A stretch of 64,000 nucleotides of DNA, from NCBI GenBank assembly GCA_934476235.1, contig CAKSNL010000008.1, forward strand, positions 1 to 64,000, read 5' to 3'. The notes under the pieces were generated by a model. It had not been told where the DNA came from. It worked only from the letters and a program-made list of their open reading frames with translations, and did not search any database. The DNA comes from an uncultured Clostridia bacterium (GTDB lineage Bacteria > Bacillota > Clostridia > CAKSNL01 > HGM11501). Position numbers and translations under genes: made by a program. Numbering within the stretch: position 1 is the stretch's first letter; each line of letters begins with the position of its first letter. Shown here in pieces: positions 13,466 through 23,557 of this stretch.

Positions 13466-15739
13466 TTGGACGGAAAATTAAAAGAAATTGCATTGCGCGT
13501 TAAGGACCTTCGCGAGATTGCGAACCTGACCGAAGAAGAAATGGCAAAAAGAACCGACACAAGCTTGGAAGAGTACAGAAAATTTGAAAAAGGCGAAAGC
13601 GACTTCGGCTTTACGTTTATTTATAAATGCGCCGACTGCTTCGGGGTCGAGATAAAGGACCTTTTGGAGGGCGAAAGCCCCGTGCTTTCACTTTACAATG
13701 TAACGAAAAAGGGCGAGGGGATGCCGATCGAAAGAAAATCGGGCTTTGAGTACCATCACTTAGCGCCCGAATTTAAGAATAAGACGGCGGAGCCCTTTCA
13801 CGTAAAAATCCCTTATAACGAATCGGCGGAGCCCTCGTTCTCCTCACATTCCGGGCAGGAGCTTGACATCGTCATAAAGGGCAGACTTTTAATAAGAATC
13901 AACGACCGCACGGAGGTTTTAAACCCCGGCGACAGTATTTACTATAACAGCGGCGAACCGCACGCGCTTTCGGCGCTTGACCCTGACGGCGTAGAGATAT
14001 ACGCGGTAGTCATGAAGGGCGGGGAGCAGAAGAAGGAGGAGCGAGCGGACGTTAAGGCGGTTAAAATGAAAAGCGCCGGCGTTGCCGATAAATTCATCGA
14101 CTGCGTGACGGATTCGGACGGTGTGCTTCAAAAAATCAGCTTTAAAAACGACGATAAGTTCAACTTTGCTTTTGACTGCGTGGACGCGATTGCCGATAAG
14201 ACGCCTGACAAGCTCGCCATGCTCTGGGTATCCGGCACGGGCGAGGAGAGGCGCTTTACCTTCTCCGACATGAAAAAATATTCCGCGAAATGCGCAAACT
14301 ACTTTGAAAGTCTCGGAATTAAGAAGGGCGACAGAGTAATGGTCGTATTAAAGCGCCACTATCAGTTCTGGTTCACCGTGCTTGCGCTCCATAAGATAGG
14401 CGCCATCGCGATTCCCGCGACAAACCAGCTCGTTGAGCACGACTTCACATACCGCTACAAGGCGGCGGGAGTTTCCGCCATCGTCTGCACCGCGGACGGG
14501 GAGGTTTCGGACCATGCCGAGGCTGCGGCAAAGGATGAGCACATGGATATCACAAAGATAATCGTCGGCAAAGCAAAGGACGGCTGGCATGACTTTAACA
14601 CGGAAATCGAAAGATTTTCCGATGTCTATGAAAGAACGCCCGATTCGCCGTGCGGCAACGACAGAATGATAATGCTCTTTACCTCCGGCACGACGGGCTA
14701 TCCGAGAATCGCGTCGCACTCGTATAAGTACGCGCTCGGGCACTACATCACCGCGAAATACTGGCACAACGTGAACCCGGACGGGCTCCACTTCACTATC
14801 TCCGACACCGGCTGGGGAAAGGCTTTATGGGGCAAGCTCTACGGTCAGTGGCTCTGCGAAGCGCCGACGTTTACTTACGACTTTGACCGCTTCAAGTCCG
14901 AGGAGATACTGCCGATGTTCAAAAAGTACAACATCACGACCTTCTGTGCTCCGCCCACGATGTACCGCTTCTTCATAAAAGAAGATCTGTCAAAGTACGA
15001 CTTATCGTCAATCGAGTACGCGACGACGGCGGGCGAGGCGTTAAATCCCGAGGTATCACAGCGTTTCCGCGAGGCAACGGGGCTTACCATCATGGAGGGC
15101 TTCGGGCAGACGGAAACGACCCTTGCCATAGGCAACCTTGTCGGAACAAAGCCGAAGCTCGGCTCTATGGGGCTTCCCAGCCCGCTTTACGACGTGCATG
15201 TTCTGGACCCGGACGGCAAAGAGTGCGCACCCGGAGAAACGGGCGAGATATGCATAAAGGCGGAGAGGAAGGACGCGCCCTGCGGACTCTTCTTAGGCTA
15301 TTACCGCGACGAGGAAAAGACCAATGCCGCATGGCATGACGGCTTCTATCACACGGGCGACCAGGCGACGCGCGACGAGGAGGGCTACCTCTGGTACGTC
15401 GGCAGAATCGACGATGTTATAAAGTCCTCCGGCTACAGAATAGGACCCTTCGAGATTGAGAGCGTTATCATGGAGCTTCCCTATGTTTTGGAGTGCGCGA
15501 TCACCGCGGTTCCCGATGAGGTGAGAGGGCAGATAGTCAAGGCGACCATCGTGCTCATCCGCGGAAAAGAGGGGTCGGACGGGCTCAGGAAGGAAATTCA
15601 GGACTATGTTAAAAAGAGAACGGCTCCCTATAAATATCCCAGAATCGTGGAGTTCGTTTCGGAGCTTCCCAAGACCATCAGCGGAAAGGTCCGCCGTGTG
15701 GAAATCAGGGAAAACGACAAAAAGAAGGTTCAGGGCTGA
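13466..15739 (+). CDS. HTH-cupin-acyl-CoA synthetase fusion
   Basis: TTG 13466 is the start: AAGGAGG ends at 13456, and the frame upstream runs through the T-box terminator. The 757-residue product has an XRE-type helix-turn-helix (about 1-70, 'LTEEEMAKRTDTSLEEYRKFEKG'), a cupin at about 110-200 ('HSGQELDIVIKGRLLIRI', 'GDSIYYNSGEPHAL'), and an AMP-binding synthetase from about 240. The synthetase motifs are 'FTSGTTGYPR' (P-loop), 'GFGQTET', 'YHTGDQ' and 'KTISGKVRR' (catalytic Lys), closest in feel to medium-chain acyl-CoA synthetases. It should activate a carboxylic acid with ATP and CoA. The HTH-cupin part suggests small-molecule sensing or autoregulation. The T-box adds amino-acid control, so an acid from amino-acid metabolism is a reasonable but unproven substrate. 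Confidence 0.85.
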   Translation: MDGKLKEIALRVKDLREIANLTEEEMAKRTDTSLEEYRKFEKGESDFGFTFIYKCADCFGVEIKDLLEGESPVLSLYNVTKKGEGMPIERKSGFEYHHLAPEFKNKTAEPFHVKIPYNESAEPSFSSHSGQELDIVIKGRLLIRINDRTEVLNPGDSIYYNSGEPHALSALDPDGVEIYAVVMKGGEQKKEERADVKAVKMKSAGVADKFIDCVTDSDGVLQKISFKNDDKFNFAFDCVDAIADKTPDKLAMLWVSGTGEERRFTFSDMKKYSAKCANYFESLGIKKGDRVMVVLKRHYQFWFTVLALHKIGAIAIPATNQLVEHDFTYRYKAAGVSAIVCTADGEVSDHAEAAAKDEHMDITKIIVGKAKDGWHDFNTEIERFSDVYERTPDSPCGNDRMIMLFTSGTTGYPRIASHSYKYALGHYITAKYWHNVNPDGLHFTISDTGWGKALWGKLYGQWLCEAPTFTYDFDRFKSEEILPMFKKYNITTFCAPPTMYRFFIKEDLSKYDLSSIEYATTAGEALNPEVSQRFREATGLTIMEGFGQTETTLAIGNLVGTKPKLGSMGLPSPLYDVHVLDPDGKECAPGETGEICIKAERKDAPCGLFLGYYRDEEKTNAAWHDGFYHTGDQATRDEEGYLWYVGRIDDVIKSSGYRIGPFEIESVIMELPYVLECAITAVPDEVRGQIVKATIVLIRGKEGSDGLRKEIQDYVKKRTAPYKYPRIVEFVSELPKTISGKVRRVEIRENDKKKVQG

Positions 15740-15741
15740 CA

Positions 15742-15780
15742 AAAAAGGAGCCAAGACCCGCCGGGTCTTGGCTCCTTTTT
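15742..15780. terminator. Bidirectional terminator between convergent genes
   Basis: An 18-bp stem (15742-15759 with 15763-15780) has a GCC loop. It serves the synthetase gene on the plus strand and the diguanylate cyclase on the minus strand. Confidence 0.95.
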
Positions 15781-15782
15781 AT

Positions 15783-16976
15783 TTACTTATATATCACGCC
15801 GCCTGCCGCAACAGAGTCTTTTCCGCTGTTTTTGCAGATATAAAGCTGCTTGTCAGCCTTGTATATAAGCGAGAGACTGCCGAGCTCTTCGCCCGTTCCG
15901 CAGGCGACACCGAATGAAGCGGTGATTATGTTTTTTCCGGGCAGATCATCCCTTAAAATAGCGGCGGCACGCACCGCGTCAAGAAGCTTGCCGGCAATGA
16001 GCCGGGCTTCATCTTCAGAAGTGTCCGGCAATATAATGACAAATTCCTCTCCGCCGAAACGGAAAAGATATTGATCCAAGTTTCCTAAGGCTTTATCAAC
16101 GCTTTCGGCAACCGTTTTAAGTGCCTCATCGCCTTTTATGTGGGAATAATGGTCGTTGTACGACTTGAAATTATCAACGTCATAGATAATTACACTGACT
16201 TTTTCGGGCATCAGCTTTTCCGAGACGAATGAGCAGTATGTTTCCATTGCTTTTTTATTGAGGGTGCCTGTCATCATGTCGTTATATGCCAGCTTGATGA
16301 AAGAGTTGCTCATTTCGCTGATGCAGCGTTCATCGGAGGCTTGGCGCAAAAAGACGGAGCGGACCGAAAGAAACCCGGCAACGATTGAAAAACGGAGCAG
16401 AAAATGCTTGAATAAATTGTAATTTTCCGCATAAGGAAGCTTTGCGGGAAGCCACCAGCTGAGCGATATCAGTATGCATATGACTGCGGTATCGGCTGAT
16501 TTGTATGTCGGCGCAGCCATGATAACGAAAAGGTAACACATTGAAATTGAAAGACCGATTCCGTGAAAATTGCATGATACCATAAAAACTGTAACGCTTG
16601 CGATAACAACCGTATAGAATGAGAGCAGAACGAACCTTGACAGGCTTGAACCGTAATCTTTATTGAGTATCAGGAAAATCATCATCGCAAGGGAGGCACC
16701 TACCATCATATAAAGCGGGATCATGTCAATAACGATCATAGTGTCCAATACAATGTTTTTGATGAGATAAAAGCCGTTGGTCAATAAAAAAAGAATCGTT
16801 GCAAAGAAAACGATGGAGAGGCTTTGCTTCATAAAGATGCTTTGCTCGGACGGCAATTCGTCAACCTTTATTCCGAGAACGCTTTTGCAAAAGCTCTTAA
16901 ATCTTTCCGGCGCCATATCCGAGACCCAATAGGATAAGTCCCGGGTTACAGCGGACCCGTTCACGTGTTTTTTCAT
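15783..16976 (-). CDS. Membrane diguanylate cyclase (GGDEF)
   Basis: The ATG at 16976 has GGGAGG five bases upstream; an in-frame ATG 19 codons earlier lacks a site and lies close to the promoter. The 397-residue protein begins with a soluble segment, then about five or six hydrophobic helices (residues 55-200), then a GGDEF domain. In it 'YDVDNFKSYNDHYSHIKGDEAL' carries the Mg-binding Asp, and the signature loop is 'RFGGEEF', a catalytically competent variant. It makes c-di-GMP from two GTP. An RxxD inhibitory site is not obvious. It is monocistronic. The membrane part is a probable sensor of unknown input. Confidence 0.9.
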   Translation of the reverse strand: MKKHVNGSAVTRDLSYWVSDMAPERFKSFCKSVLGIKVDELPSEQSIFMKQSLSIVFFATILFLLTNGFYLIKNIVLDTMIVIDMIPLYMMVGASLAMMIFLILNKDYGSSLSRFVLLSFYTVVIASVTVFMVSCNFHGIGLSISMCYLFVIMAAPTYKSADTAVICILISLSWWLPAKLPYAENYNLFKHFLLRFSIVAGFLSVRSVFLRQASDERCISEMSNSFIKLAYNDMMTGTLNKKAMETYCSFVSEKLMPEKVSVIIYDVDNFKSYNDHYSHIKGDEALKTVAESVDKALGNLDQYLFRFGGEEFVIILPDTSEDEARLIAGKLLDAVRAAAILRDDLPGKNIITASFGVACGTGEELGSLSLIYKADKQLYICKNSGKDSVAAGGVIYK

Positions 16977-17023
16977 ATATCCTCCCGAATAAGTTATGTT
17001 AATAATGCAGTTTTTTAAAATAC

Positions 17024-17052
17024 AGTATACCACAAAAGAAATGAAAAAGCAA
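17024..17052 (-). promoter_or_regulatory. Promoter of the diguanylate cyclase gene
   Basis: On the minus strand TTGCTT (17047-17052), a 17-bp spacer, then TATACT (17024-17029). Confidence 0.7.
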
Positions 17053-17102
17053 CCATTTTCGGCAGCGTTGCCGCTTTTTCGAAAAGACGGGTTTTGATAT
17101 GC

Positions 17103-17138
17103 AAAAAAAGGCGGTGGCTTTAGCCACCGCCTTTTTTT
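17103..17138 (-). terminator. Terminator of the argGH operon
   Basis: A 16-bp stem (17103-17118 with 17123-17138) has A and T tracts on both sides, two bases past the argH stop. Confidence 0.95.
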
Positions 17139-17139
17139 G

Positions 17140-18516
17140 TTATTTTAATGTCGCAAGGTACGCCTTTGCGTTGGCGACCGCCTCGTCAACCCTTCCGGGA
17201 GCGCCGAGCGTTTTTCTTTCCTTAACGCAGGTGTCAAGCGCTACCGCGGAGTAAAAGTCCTCGCCGATAATATCGGAAAAGCCCTTTAAGGTCTCAAGGT
17301 CAATATCGTCGATCGCGCAGCTGTTTTCGATTGCATAGGCAACCATTTTGCCGATGACGGCGTGCGCGTCACGGAAGGGCATGCCCTTTTTGACAAGATA
17401 ATCCGCCGCGTCCGTCGCGTTGGTATAGCCGCCGGAAGCGCCCTTTCGCATATTGTCCTTCTTAACGGTCATGGTTTCTATCATGTCTGAGAAAACGGGA
17501 AGGCAGAGCTTGACCGTATCGACCGCGTCAAAAATTGCCTCCTTATCCTCCTGCATATCCTTGTTATAGGCGAGAGGAAGCCCCTTCATCATCACCAAAA
17601 GAGTGGTGAGCGAGCCGTACACGCGCCCGGTCTTTCCGCGGATAAGCTCCGCAACGTCCGGGTTTTTCTTCTGCGGCATGATGCTGCTTCCGGTGGAGTG
17701 AGTGTCCGCCATTTCGACAAACGAAAACTCGTTTGTGCTCCAGAGTATGAGCTCCTCGCAGAAGCGGGAAAGGTGCATCATTATGATGGAAAGGCAGGAG
17801 CATAGCTCAATCGCAAAGTCACGGTCGGAAACTCCGTCAAGCGAATTTTGGCACACGCCCGAAAAGCCTAAGAGCGACGCGGTATATTTCCTGTTCAAAG
17901 GATAGGTCGTGCCGGCGAGAGCTCCGGAGCCCAGGGGGGAATAGTTCATTCTTTTAACGGTGTCCGAAAGCCTTGACATGTCGCGGCAGAACATTTCAAA
18001 ATACGCTAAAAGATGGTGCGCGAAGTTGACGGGCTGCGCCTTCTGAAGGTGGGTATAGCCCGGCATTACGGTGTCCTTATGCTTCTCGGCAAGCGAAACT
18101 ATGACGGAAAGAAGGTGAAAGAGCATTTCATGAATATCGGAAGCTTCGTTCCTTAAGTAAAGCCTTAAGTCAAGAGCGACCTGGTCATTGCGGCTTCTGC
18201 CGGTATGCAGTCTTTTGCCCGTCTTTCCGATGCGGTCGGTCAGAATTTTTTCGATATTCATGTGAATATCCTCGGCGTCAACCAAAAAGCTGACCTTGCC
18301 GCGCTCAATATCGGACTTTATCTCGCCCAGGGTTTTTACTATAAGCTCTGAGTCCTCCTCGGGGATAATGCCCTGCTTTCCGAGCATTTTGGCGTGGGCG
18401 ATGCTGCCCTCGATGTCCTCTTTATACATTCTTTTATCAAAGCGGATGGACGAATTAAAATCGTCCACCAGCTTATCTGTCTCGGCGGAGAACCTTCCGC
18501 CCCAAAGCTTTTCCAT
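17140..18516 (-). CDS. argH: Argininosuccinate lyase
   Basis: The 458-residue length is normal for the family. It cleaves argininosuccinate to arginine and fumarate, the last step of arginine synthesis, in the cytoplasm as a tetramer. The fumarase/aspartase superfamily signature '[12 protein letters not shown]' is intact and includes the mobile-loop serine. Also seen are '[17 protein letters not shown]' and '[10 protein letters not shown]' (catalytic His region). It starts 10 bp after the argG stop, so both are on one mRNA from the promoter upstream of argG. Confidence 0.97.
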   Translation of the reverse strand: MEKLWGGRFSAETDKLVDDFNSSIRFDKRMYKEDIEGSIAHAKMLGKQGIIPEEDSELIVKTLGEIKSDIERGKVSFLVDAEDIHMNIEKILTDRIGKTGKRLHTGRSRNDQVALDLRLYLRNEASDIHEMLFHLLSVIVSLAEKHKDTVMPGYTHLQKAQPVNFAHHLLAYFEMFCRDMSRLSDTVKRMNYSPLGSGALAGTTYPLNRKYTASLLGFSGVCQNSLDGVSDRDFAIELCSCLSIIMMHLSRFCEELILWSTNEFSFVEMADTHSTGSSIMPQKKNPDVAELIRGKTGRVYGSLTTLLVMMKGLPLAYNKDMQEDKEAIFDAVDTVKLCLPVFSDMIETMTVKKDNMRKGASGGYTNATDAADYLVKKGMPFRDAHAVIGKMVAYAIENSCAIDDIDLETLKGFSDIIGEDFYSAVALDTCVKERKTLGAPGRVDEAVANAKAYLATLK

Positions 18517-18526
18517 CAGATCACCC

Positions 18527-19747
18527 TTATTTTGTTTCTTTGTTTTTTTCCATCATCATTGCACGAACCTTTAAGGGAAGACCGAAGAGGTTTATGAAGC
18601 CCTCAGCGTCCTTATGGCTGTAAAGGTCGTGACTGTCGCCGAAGCTTGCGATCTCGGGATTGTAAAGCGAGTACGGGCTGGTCGCTCCGGCGGGGATAAC
18701 GTTGCCCTTGTAAAGCATTAACTTAACAGAGCCCGTAACAGTCTTCTGCGTGCTATCAACGAAAGCGGAAAGCGCCTCGCGAAGGGGTGTGAACCAGCAG
18801 CCGTCATACACAAGCTCGGAGAATTTTACCGCAGCCTGAGTCTTGAAGCTCTGGGTCTGCCTGTCAAGGCAGAGGTATTCAAGCTCCTTATGAGCCGCGT
18901 AAAGAATTGTTCCGCCGGGAGTCTCATATACGCCGCGCGACTTCATGCCGACAAGGCGGTCCTCCACGATGTCAACGATTCCGATGCCGTTCTCGCCGCC
19001 GATTTTGTTAAGTTTTGTAACGAGCCCGACGGGACCTAACTTCTCGCCGTCAACCGCGACGGGAGTGCCCTCTTCAAAATCAATCGTAATATATGTGGGC
19101 TTATCGGGCGCCTTTGTCGGCGGAACCGAAAGCTTTAAAAGACTGTCATACTGAGGCATATTTGCGGGATCCTCAAGATCCATGCCCTCGTGGCTGATGT
19201 GCCAGATGTTCCTGTCGCGCGAATAAAGGTCGTTCTTTTTCATCGGAAGCTCGATGCCGTGCTTTTCGGCATACTCCATAGCGTCCTCACGCGATTTGAT
19301 ATCCCATATCCTCCAGGGAGCTATAATCTTCATTTCGGGAGCGAGAGCCTTGATTGCAAGCTCGAAACGAACCTGGTCGTTGCCCTTGCCGGTTGCGCCG
19401 TGGCAGATTGCGACAGCGCCTTCCTTCTTCGCAATTTCAACAAGCCTCTTTGCGATTATCGGGCGTGCGTGCGATGTGCCCAAAAGGTACTTGCCCTCGT
19501 AAACCGCGCCTGCCTTGATGGTGGGGAATATGTAATCCTTTACGTATTCTTCCTTAAGGTCTTCGATATATATTTTGGAGGCGCCGCTCTTTAATGCTCT
19601 CTCTTCAAGTCCGTCGGTCTCCTTGCCCTGTCCGACATCGGCACAGACACATATAACGTCATATCCGTAATTCTCTTTGAGCCATGTGATGATGATGGAT
19701 GTATCCAGACCGCCCGAATACGCCAAAACAACTTTTTCTTTTTCCAT
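18527..19747 (-). CDS. argG: Argininosuccinate synthase
   Basis: The 406-residue enzyme joins citrulline and aspartate using ATP, the penultimate step of arginine synthesis. The N-terminal PP-loop 'AYSGGLDTS' (residues 9-17) binds ATP. '[17 protein letters not shown]' and '[15 protein letters not shown]' are typical substrate-binding stretches. RBS AGGAGG lies at about 19757-19763. It is first in the argGH operon and divergent from ruvC. Confidence 0.97.
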   Translation of the reverse strand: MEKEKVVLAYSGGLDTSIIITWLKENYGYDVICVCADVGQGKETDGLEERALKSGASKIYIEDLKEEYVKDYIFPTIKAGAVYEGKYLLGTSHARPIIAKRLVEIAKKEGAVAICHGATGKGNDQVRFELAIKALAPEMKIIAPWRIWDIKSREDAMEYAEKHGIELPMKKNDLYSRDRNIWHISHEGMDLEDPANMPQYDSLLKLSVPPTKAPDKPTYITIDFEEGTPVAVDGEKLGPVGLVTKLNKIGGENGIGIVDIVEDRLVGMKSRGVYETPGGTILYAAHKELEYLCLDRQTQSFKTQAAVKFSELVYDGCWFTPLREALSAFVDSTQKTVTGSVKLMLYKGNVIPAGATSPYSLYNPEIASFGDSHDLYSHKDAEGFINLFGLPLKVRAMMMEKNKETK

Positions 19748-19781
19748 ATTGCAATTCCTCCTAACAGTGTGTTATAATACT

Positions 19782-19809
19782 ATTATACATACTTTAATGA
19801 ATAAATCAA
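19782..19809 (-). promoter_or_regulatory. Promoter of argGH
   Basis: On the minus strand TTGATT (19804-19809), a 16-bp spacer, then TATAAT (19782-19787). AT-rich arrays upstream could hold ArgR boxes, but none is clear enough to call. Confidence 0.8.
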
Positions 19810-19874
19810 GTGTTTTATGCAAAAATATTTATAATTTTTAAGAATATGCTTTAATCTGCATATTTTTATACGCA

Positions 19875-19912
19875 AAACGGAGCTCCGTTTGTATAAATAT
19901 ACACAAACGGAG
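19875..19912. promoter_or_regulatory. Triple palindromic half-sites before ruvC
   Basis: AAACGGAG-CTCCGTTT (19875-19890) is a perfect 16-bp palindrome. CTCCGTTTGT (19883-19892) also pairs with ACAAACGGAG (19903-19912) around a 10-nt AT spacer. The two structures share the middle arm. The site ends 20 bp before the ruvC start and overlaps a TATAAAT that could be its -10. An operator or an RNA switch is possible. Confidence 0.5.
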
Positions 19913-19932
19913 TCTGAAAAGGAAGATGAAAT

Positions 19933-20430
19933 TTGAGAATACTCGGTATTGACCCCGGAATCGCGATAGTCGGGACGGGGATAGTGGACTATGAAAAAAA
20001 CAAATTCACCGCCGTTTACTATGACGCGGTGACGACAAAGGCGCACACGCCGATTGAGGAACGCGTGAAGGCGGTGTACGAGGGGCTCGGCGCTCTTATG
20101 GATATGTATAAGCCGGACGCGGTGTCGATGGAGGAGCTTTATTTTAACAATAACGCGAAAACGGCTTTTGCGGTCGGTCAGGCGCGCGGAGTGGCGCTCC
20201 TTGCCGCCGCTCAGAGAAATATTCCGATTTTTTCGTACACTCCGCTTCAGGTCAAGCAGTCTGTAACGGGGTACGGGCGGGCGGACAAAAATCAGGTTCA
20301 GCAGATGGTAAAGTCGTTTCTGAACCTTCGCGCCGTGCCGAAGCCTGACGATGTGGCGGACGCACTGGCAATGGCGATATGCCACGCCCACTCGTTCGGA
20401 TACAATTCGCTTCTTGAGAAATACTTGTGA
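19933..20430 (+). CDS. ruvC: Holliday junction endonuclease RuvC
   Basis: TTG start with AAGGAAGA at about 19918. The 165-residue length is normal. Acidic active-site residues are visible: Asp7 in 'LGIDPG', Glu66 or so in 'MEELYF', and the Asp pair in 'PDDVADALA'. RuvC cuts four-way junctions symmetrically at cognate sequences, after RuvAB has moved them. The gene starts the ruvCAB cluster, with 13 bp to ruvA. Confidence 0.97.
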   Translation: MRILGIDPGIAIVGTGIVDYEKNKFTAVYYDAVTTKAHTPIEERVKAVYEGLGALMDMYKPDAVSMEELYFNNNAKTAFAVGQARGVALLAAAQRNIPIFSYTPLQVKQSVTGYGRADKNQVQQMVKSFLNLRAVPKPDDVADALAMAICHAHSFGYNSLLEKYL

Positions 20431-20443
20431 CGGGAGAGATTTT

Positions 20444-21022
20444 ATGATTTCGTTTGTAAGAGGGACGGTTGTCTTTAAGGGCGCTTCTTTTGTGACGGTC
20501 GACGTCGGCGGCGTCGGCTTTAAGCTCATGGTGCCCGCGCGCGACGCGGAAAATGCGAAGAAGGGCACGGAGGCGTTTTTTAACACGTATTTTTCCGTCA
20601 GGGAGGACGCGATGGAGCTTTACGGCTTCTCGTCCGAGGGGGACCTTTCAATGTTTGAGCTTCTTCTGGGCGTGTCAGGAGTGGGTCCCAAGGCGGCGCT
20701 CTCGCTTTTGTCGGCATTTAAGGCACCCTCGCTTTCGTCCGCCATTATGCTGTCGGACGCTAAAAAGATAGCGACCGCGCAGGGAATCGGCGCGAAGACC
20801 GCGCAGAGGATCATTTTAGAGCTTGCCGACAAGGTTTCGTCGGTCGCGGAAGAGAGCGTGCCCGAGGAAATAAAGGAACCGACGTCAGCGGGAGAGGCGG
20901 TGAGCGCGCTTATCGCTTTGGGATATTCGGCGACCGAGGCGTCCGATGCGGTTAAGAAGGCGGGCGCAAGGGATAGCGTGGAGGACACGGTTAAGGCGGC
21001 GCTTATTGCTTTGATGAGGTGA
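20444..21022 (+). CDS. ruvA: Holliday junction DNA helicase subunit RuvA
   Basis: ATG 20444 follows GGGAGAGA. The 192-residue protein starts '[26 protein letters not shown]' (OB-fold domain I), carries helix-hairpin-helix pairs around 70-130 ('[17 protein letters not shown]', '[19 protein letters not shown]'), an acidic linker, and the C-terminal domain III that contacts RuvB ('[22 protein letters not shown]'). It binds four-way junctions as a tetramer and loads RuvB. Four bases separate it from ruvB. Confidence 0.97.
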   Translation: MISFVRGTVVFKGASFVTVDVGGVGFKLMVPARDAENAKKGTEAFFNTYFSVREDAMELYGFSSEGDLSMFELLLGVSGVGPKAALSLLSAFKAPSLSSAIMLSDAKKIATAQGIGAKTAQRIILELADKVSSVAEESVPEEIKEPTSAGEAVSALIALGYSATEASDAVKKAGARDSVEDTVKAALIALMR

Positions 21023-21026
21023 GAAA

Positions 21027-22058
21027 ATGGATTTTGAAGAAAGACTTGTGACGTCGGAGCTGACCGAGCGCGACTCCGACATCGAAACGGGCTTAAGACC
21101 GAGGAGCCTTGACGAATACGTCGGTCAGGAGAAGGCGAGAGAAAACCTTTCCATATATATAGAGGCGGCAAGAAGGAGGAACGAGGCGCTCGACCATGTG
21201 CTTTTATACGGACCTCCCGGACTCGGAAAGACGACACTTGCCGGAATCATTTCAAACGAGCTCGGAGTTAACATGAGGATCACATCGGGTCCCGCGATCG
21301 AAAAGCCGGGCGACCTTGCGGCGATACTCACGAATCTTTCGGAGCACGACGTTTTGTTTATCGACGAGATACACCGCTTAAGCAAGAGCGTTGAGGAGGT
21401 GCTCTATCCCGCGATGGAGGACTATGCGATAGACATCATCATCGGCAAGGGTCCCTCCGCACGGTCGATAAGGCTTGATCTTCCTTCCTTCACGCTTATC
21501 GGAGCGACAACGAAGGCAGGACGGCTGACTTCGCCCCTTCGCGACCGTTTCGGCGTTCAGTTAAAGCTTGAATTATACAACACCGGGGAGCTTAAGAAAA
21601 TAGTTATGCGGTCAGCCTCGATATTAAAGATCGGGATATCGGATGACGGCGCGGCGGAGATTGCCTCGCGCTCGCGCGGAACGCCCCGAATCGCAAACAG
21701 GCTGTTAAAGCGCGTCCGCGATTTTGCCGAAGTCAAGGGCAACGGTGAGATAACAAAGGAAATTGCCGACCTTGCGCTTTCGGGTCTTGAGATTGACAAG
21801 ATAGGGCTTGACGCGGTGGATAAAAGAATGGTTGAAACGATTATAAACGTTTTCGGCGGCGGTCCCGTCGGGCTTGACACGCTGGCGGCGACGATTTCGG
21901 AGGACTCCAACACGATCGAGGACGTTTACGAGCCTTATTTACTCCAGCTGGGCTTTTTGAACAGGACCCCGCGAGGCAGAGTCGTCACGCGGCTTGCCTA
22001 TGAGCATTTCGGAATCCCCTATGGGGCGGACAGCGGGCAGATGAAGATGGACGAATAA
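21027..22058 (+). CDS. ruvB: Holliday junction branch migration ATPase RuvB
   Basis: The 343-residue AAA+ ATPase has Walker A 'GPPGLGKTT' at 62-70, Walker B 'LFIDEIHRL' near 111, sensor 'GATTKAG', and the C-terminal winged helix ending '[17 protein letters not shown]'. Hexamers pump duplex DNA through the RuvA-junction complex. Last gene of ruvCAB, followed by a terminator. Confidence 0.98.
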   Translation: MDFEERLVTSELTERDSDIETGLRPRSLDEYVGQEKARENLSIYIEAARRRNEALDHVLLYGPPGLGKTTLAGIISNELGVNMRITSGPAIEKPGDLAAILTNLSEHDVLFIDEIHRLSKSVEEVLYPAMEDYAIDIIIGKGPSARSIRLDLPSFTLIGATTKAGRLTSPLRDRFGVQLKLELYNTGELKKIVMRSASILKIGISDDGAAEIASRSRGTPRIANRLLKRVRDFAEVKGNGEITKEIADLALSGLEIDKIGLDAVDKRMVETIINVFGGGPVGLDTLAATISEDSNTIEDVYEPYLLQLGFLNRTPRGRVVTRLAYEHFGIPYGADSGQMKMDE

Positions 22059-22061
22059 TGG

Positions 22062-22098
22062 AAAAATCCTTTGCATAAGTATATTGCAAAGGATTTTT
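22062..22098 (+). terminator. Terminator of ruvCAB
   Basis: A 14-bp stem (22062-22075 with 22085-22098) runs into a T tract. Confidence 0.9.
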
Positions 22099-22114
22099 TT
22101 ACGGAGGAATTAAA

Positions 22115-22663
22115 ATGAAGGATACAAAGACACTGTTAAGCCCGCTCATGGTTTCGGTGATGACGTTTGTGCTCGCGCTCGGCATACTTTGCGGCGTGCT
22201 CTTATCAAAAAGGGTCGAATTTGACATATCGGGACAGGCTTTGTCAGCCTCCGCGGCAGAGATTTTCAGAAACGGATTTATTTCGTCCGCGGCGACATTC
22301 TTTTTTGCGGCGGCAGGGTCGCTGCATATATTTTTGACACCGCTCATCTTCACGTCCGTATTCACGCGCGGGCTCTCTTACGGATTCACGGCGGGAACAA
22401 TGGTGAAAAACTTTGCGCTCGCGGGGTTTTTCCGTGCGGCGCTCGGAATCGGGATATACAATTTTTTTGCGGCGGCGGTGCTTGTTCCGTACGCGGCGTA
22501 CGCCTTCACGAAGGCGGCGGAGTGCCGCTTAAACCGCGCCAACTATTCGTTCGTTAGCCGCGCAAACAAGGTGTTTTTGCTTGTCTCCGCCTGTGCGCTT
22601 GCTCTTTTGGCGCTTTTAGCTCTTGCAGAGTGCTTTTTGGGCGCGTCCAAAATCATTTTATGA
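22115..22663 (+). CDS. SpoIIM-like membrane protein
   Basis: RBS ACGGAGGA precedes ATG 22115. The 182-residue product has about five hydrophobic helices and few charges. The middle part ('IFLTPLIFTSVFTRGLSYGFTAG', then a long hydrophobic helix and 'VPYAAYAFTKAAECR') resembles the topology of SpoIIM/DUF95 proteins. SpoIIM works with SpoIID and SpoIIP in septal peptidoglycan dissolution during engulfment. Resemblance is partial, so the assignment is tentative. It converges on gpr and its stop overlaps the gpr stop by 6 bp, so the two messages are antisense at their 3' ends. Confidence 0.45.
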   Translation: MKDTKTLLSPLMVSVMTFVLALGILCGVLLSKRVEFDISGQALSASAAEIFRNGFISSAATFFFAAAGSLHIFLTPLIFTSVFTRGLSYGFTAGTMVKNFALAGFFRAALGIGIYNFFAAAVLVPYAAYAFTKAAECRLNRANYSFVSRANKVFLLVSACALALLALLALAECFLGASKIIL

Positions 22664-23557
22664 TGTGAATTCCGCAATCTCCGAATAGGACAGCGAGGGG
22701 TGGAGCGCAAGGTTTATCGCGCGGGATAAGATTATCGCGGCGCGCTCTATCACGGCGTCAATGTTTTTCGGGGTCACCATCATGGTTTCGCCGGAGGAAA
22801 AAACCATGGAGATGAGCTTTTCGGAGTCCTCCTCGTCTATCCCGGGAGCGGATAAGAACGCCGAGCGGATGAGCGACGATGAGTCGCAGACCGTGGGGAC
22901 GCCTACGGCAATCACCGGTACGCCGAGAGTATCTGAGTTTAATGCGTTTCTTCTGTTGTGCACTCCGCTTCCCGGGTTTATCCCGGTGTCCGAGAGCTGG
23001 ACGGTCGTGCCGAGGTTTTCGGCGCTTCCTGAGGCGAGAGCGTCCACCGCTATTATGATATCGGGGTGGACCTTTTCGGCAACCGAGGAAAAAATCTCCG
23101 CAGTCTCTATCCCCGTGATTCCGAGAACACCGGGCGAGAGGGCGCAGACCGGGGAAAGGGGATCTGAGTCCGACATATGCCTTGTAATAATAATCTGATC
23201 CGTGACGCGCGGACCCAATGCGTCCGGCGTTGCGCGCTTGTTGCCGAGACCCGCTACCATTATAAGCGGGTCCTTTTTATTGATTTTTAAAAGATTTTTA
23301 AGCTCGCGGGAAACGGCATAGCTCAGCTTTTCGGTGTAGAGCCCCGTTTTAATGTGCTCGGAGTGAACGGTGATATAGTTTCCCAAAGGTTTATTTAGCC
23401 TTTTTGCCGCCTCCTCTGTCCGGATTTCCACCTTGGTGACAGAATAGATTCCTTCATCAAAGGTCTTTGCCGACACCCCTTCTGTTTCTTTTGCCTTCTG
23501 CCTTTTGGTGCAGAAAGAATGCGATTCCTCGGCAAGGTCTGTGCGTATATCAAGCAT
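22658..23557 (-). CDS. gpr: Germination protease GPR
   Basis: The 299-residue protein matches the spore protease that degrades small acid-soluble spore proteins when spores germinate. 'LGNKRATPDALGPRVTDQIIITRH' and 'ALSPGVLGITGIETAEI' are hallmark stretches; 'VDALASGSAENLGTTVQLSDTGINPGSGV' holds the catalytic region of this aspartic-type protease. The N-terminus 'MLDIRTDLAEESHSF' includes the propeptide cleaved in the forespore. RBS AAGGGGG precedes the ATG. It shows the organism can sporulate or recently could. A sigma-G promoter is expected upstream but I did not identify one. Confidence 0.95.
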   Translation of the reverse strand: MLDIRTDLAEESHSFCTKRQKAKETEGVSAKTFDEGIYSVTKVEIRTEEAAKRLNKPLGNYITVHSEHIKTGLYTEKLSYAVSRELKNLLKINKKDPLIMVAGLGNKRATPDALGPRVTDQIIITRHMSDSDPLSPVCALSPGVLGITGIETAEIFSSVAEKVHPDIIIAVDALASGSAENLGTTVQLSDTGINPGSGVHNRRNALNSDTLGVPVIAVGVPTVCDSSSLIRSAFLSAPGIDEEDSEKLISMVFSSGETMMVTPKNIDAVIERAAIILSRAINLALHPSLSYSEIAEFTS

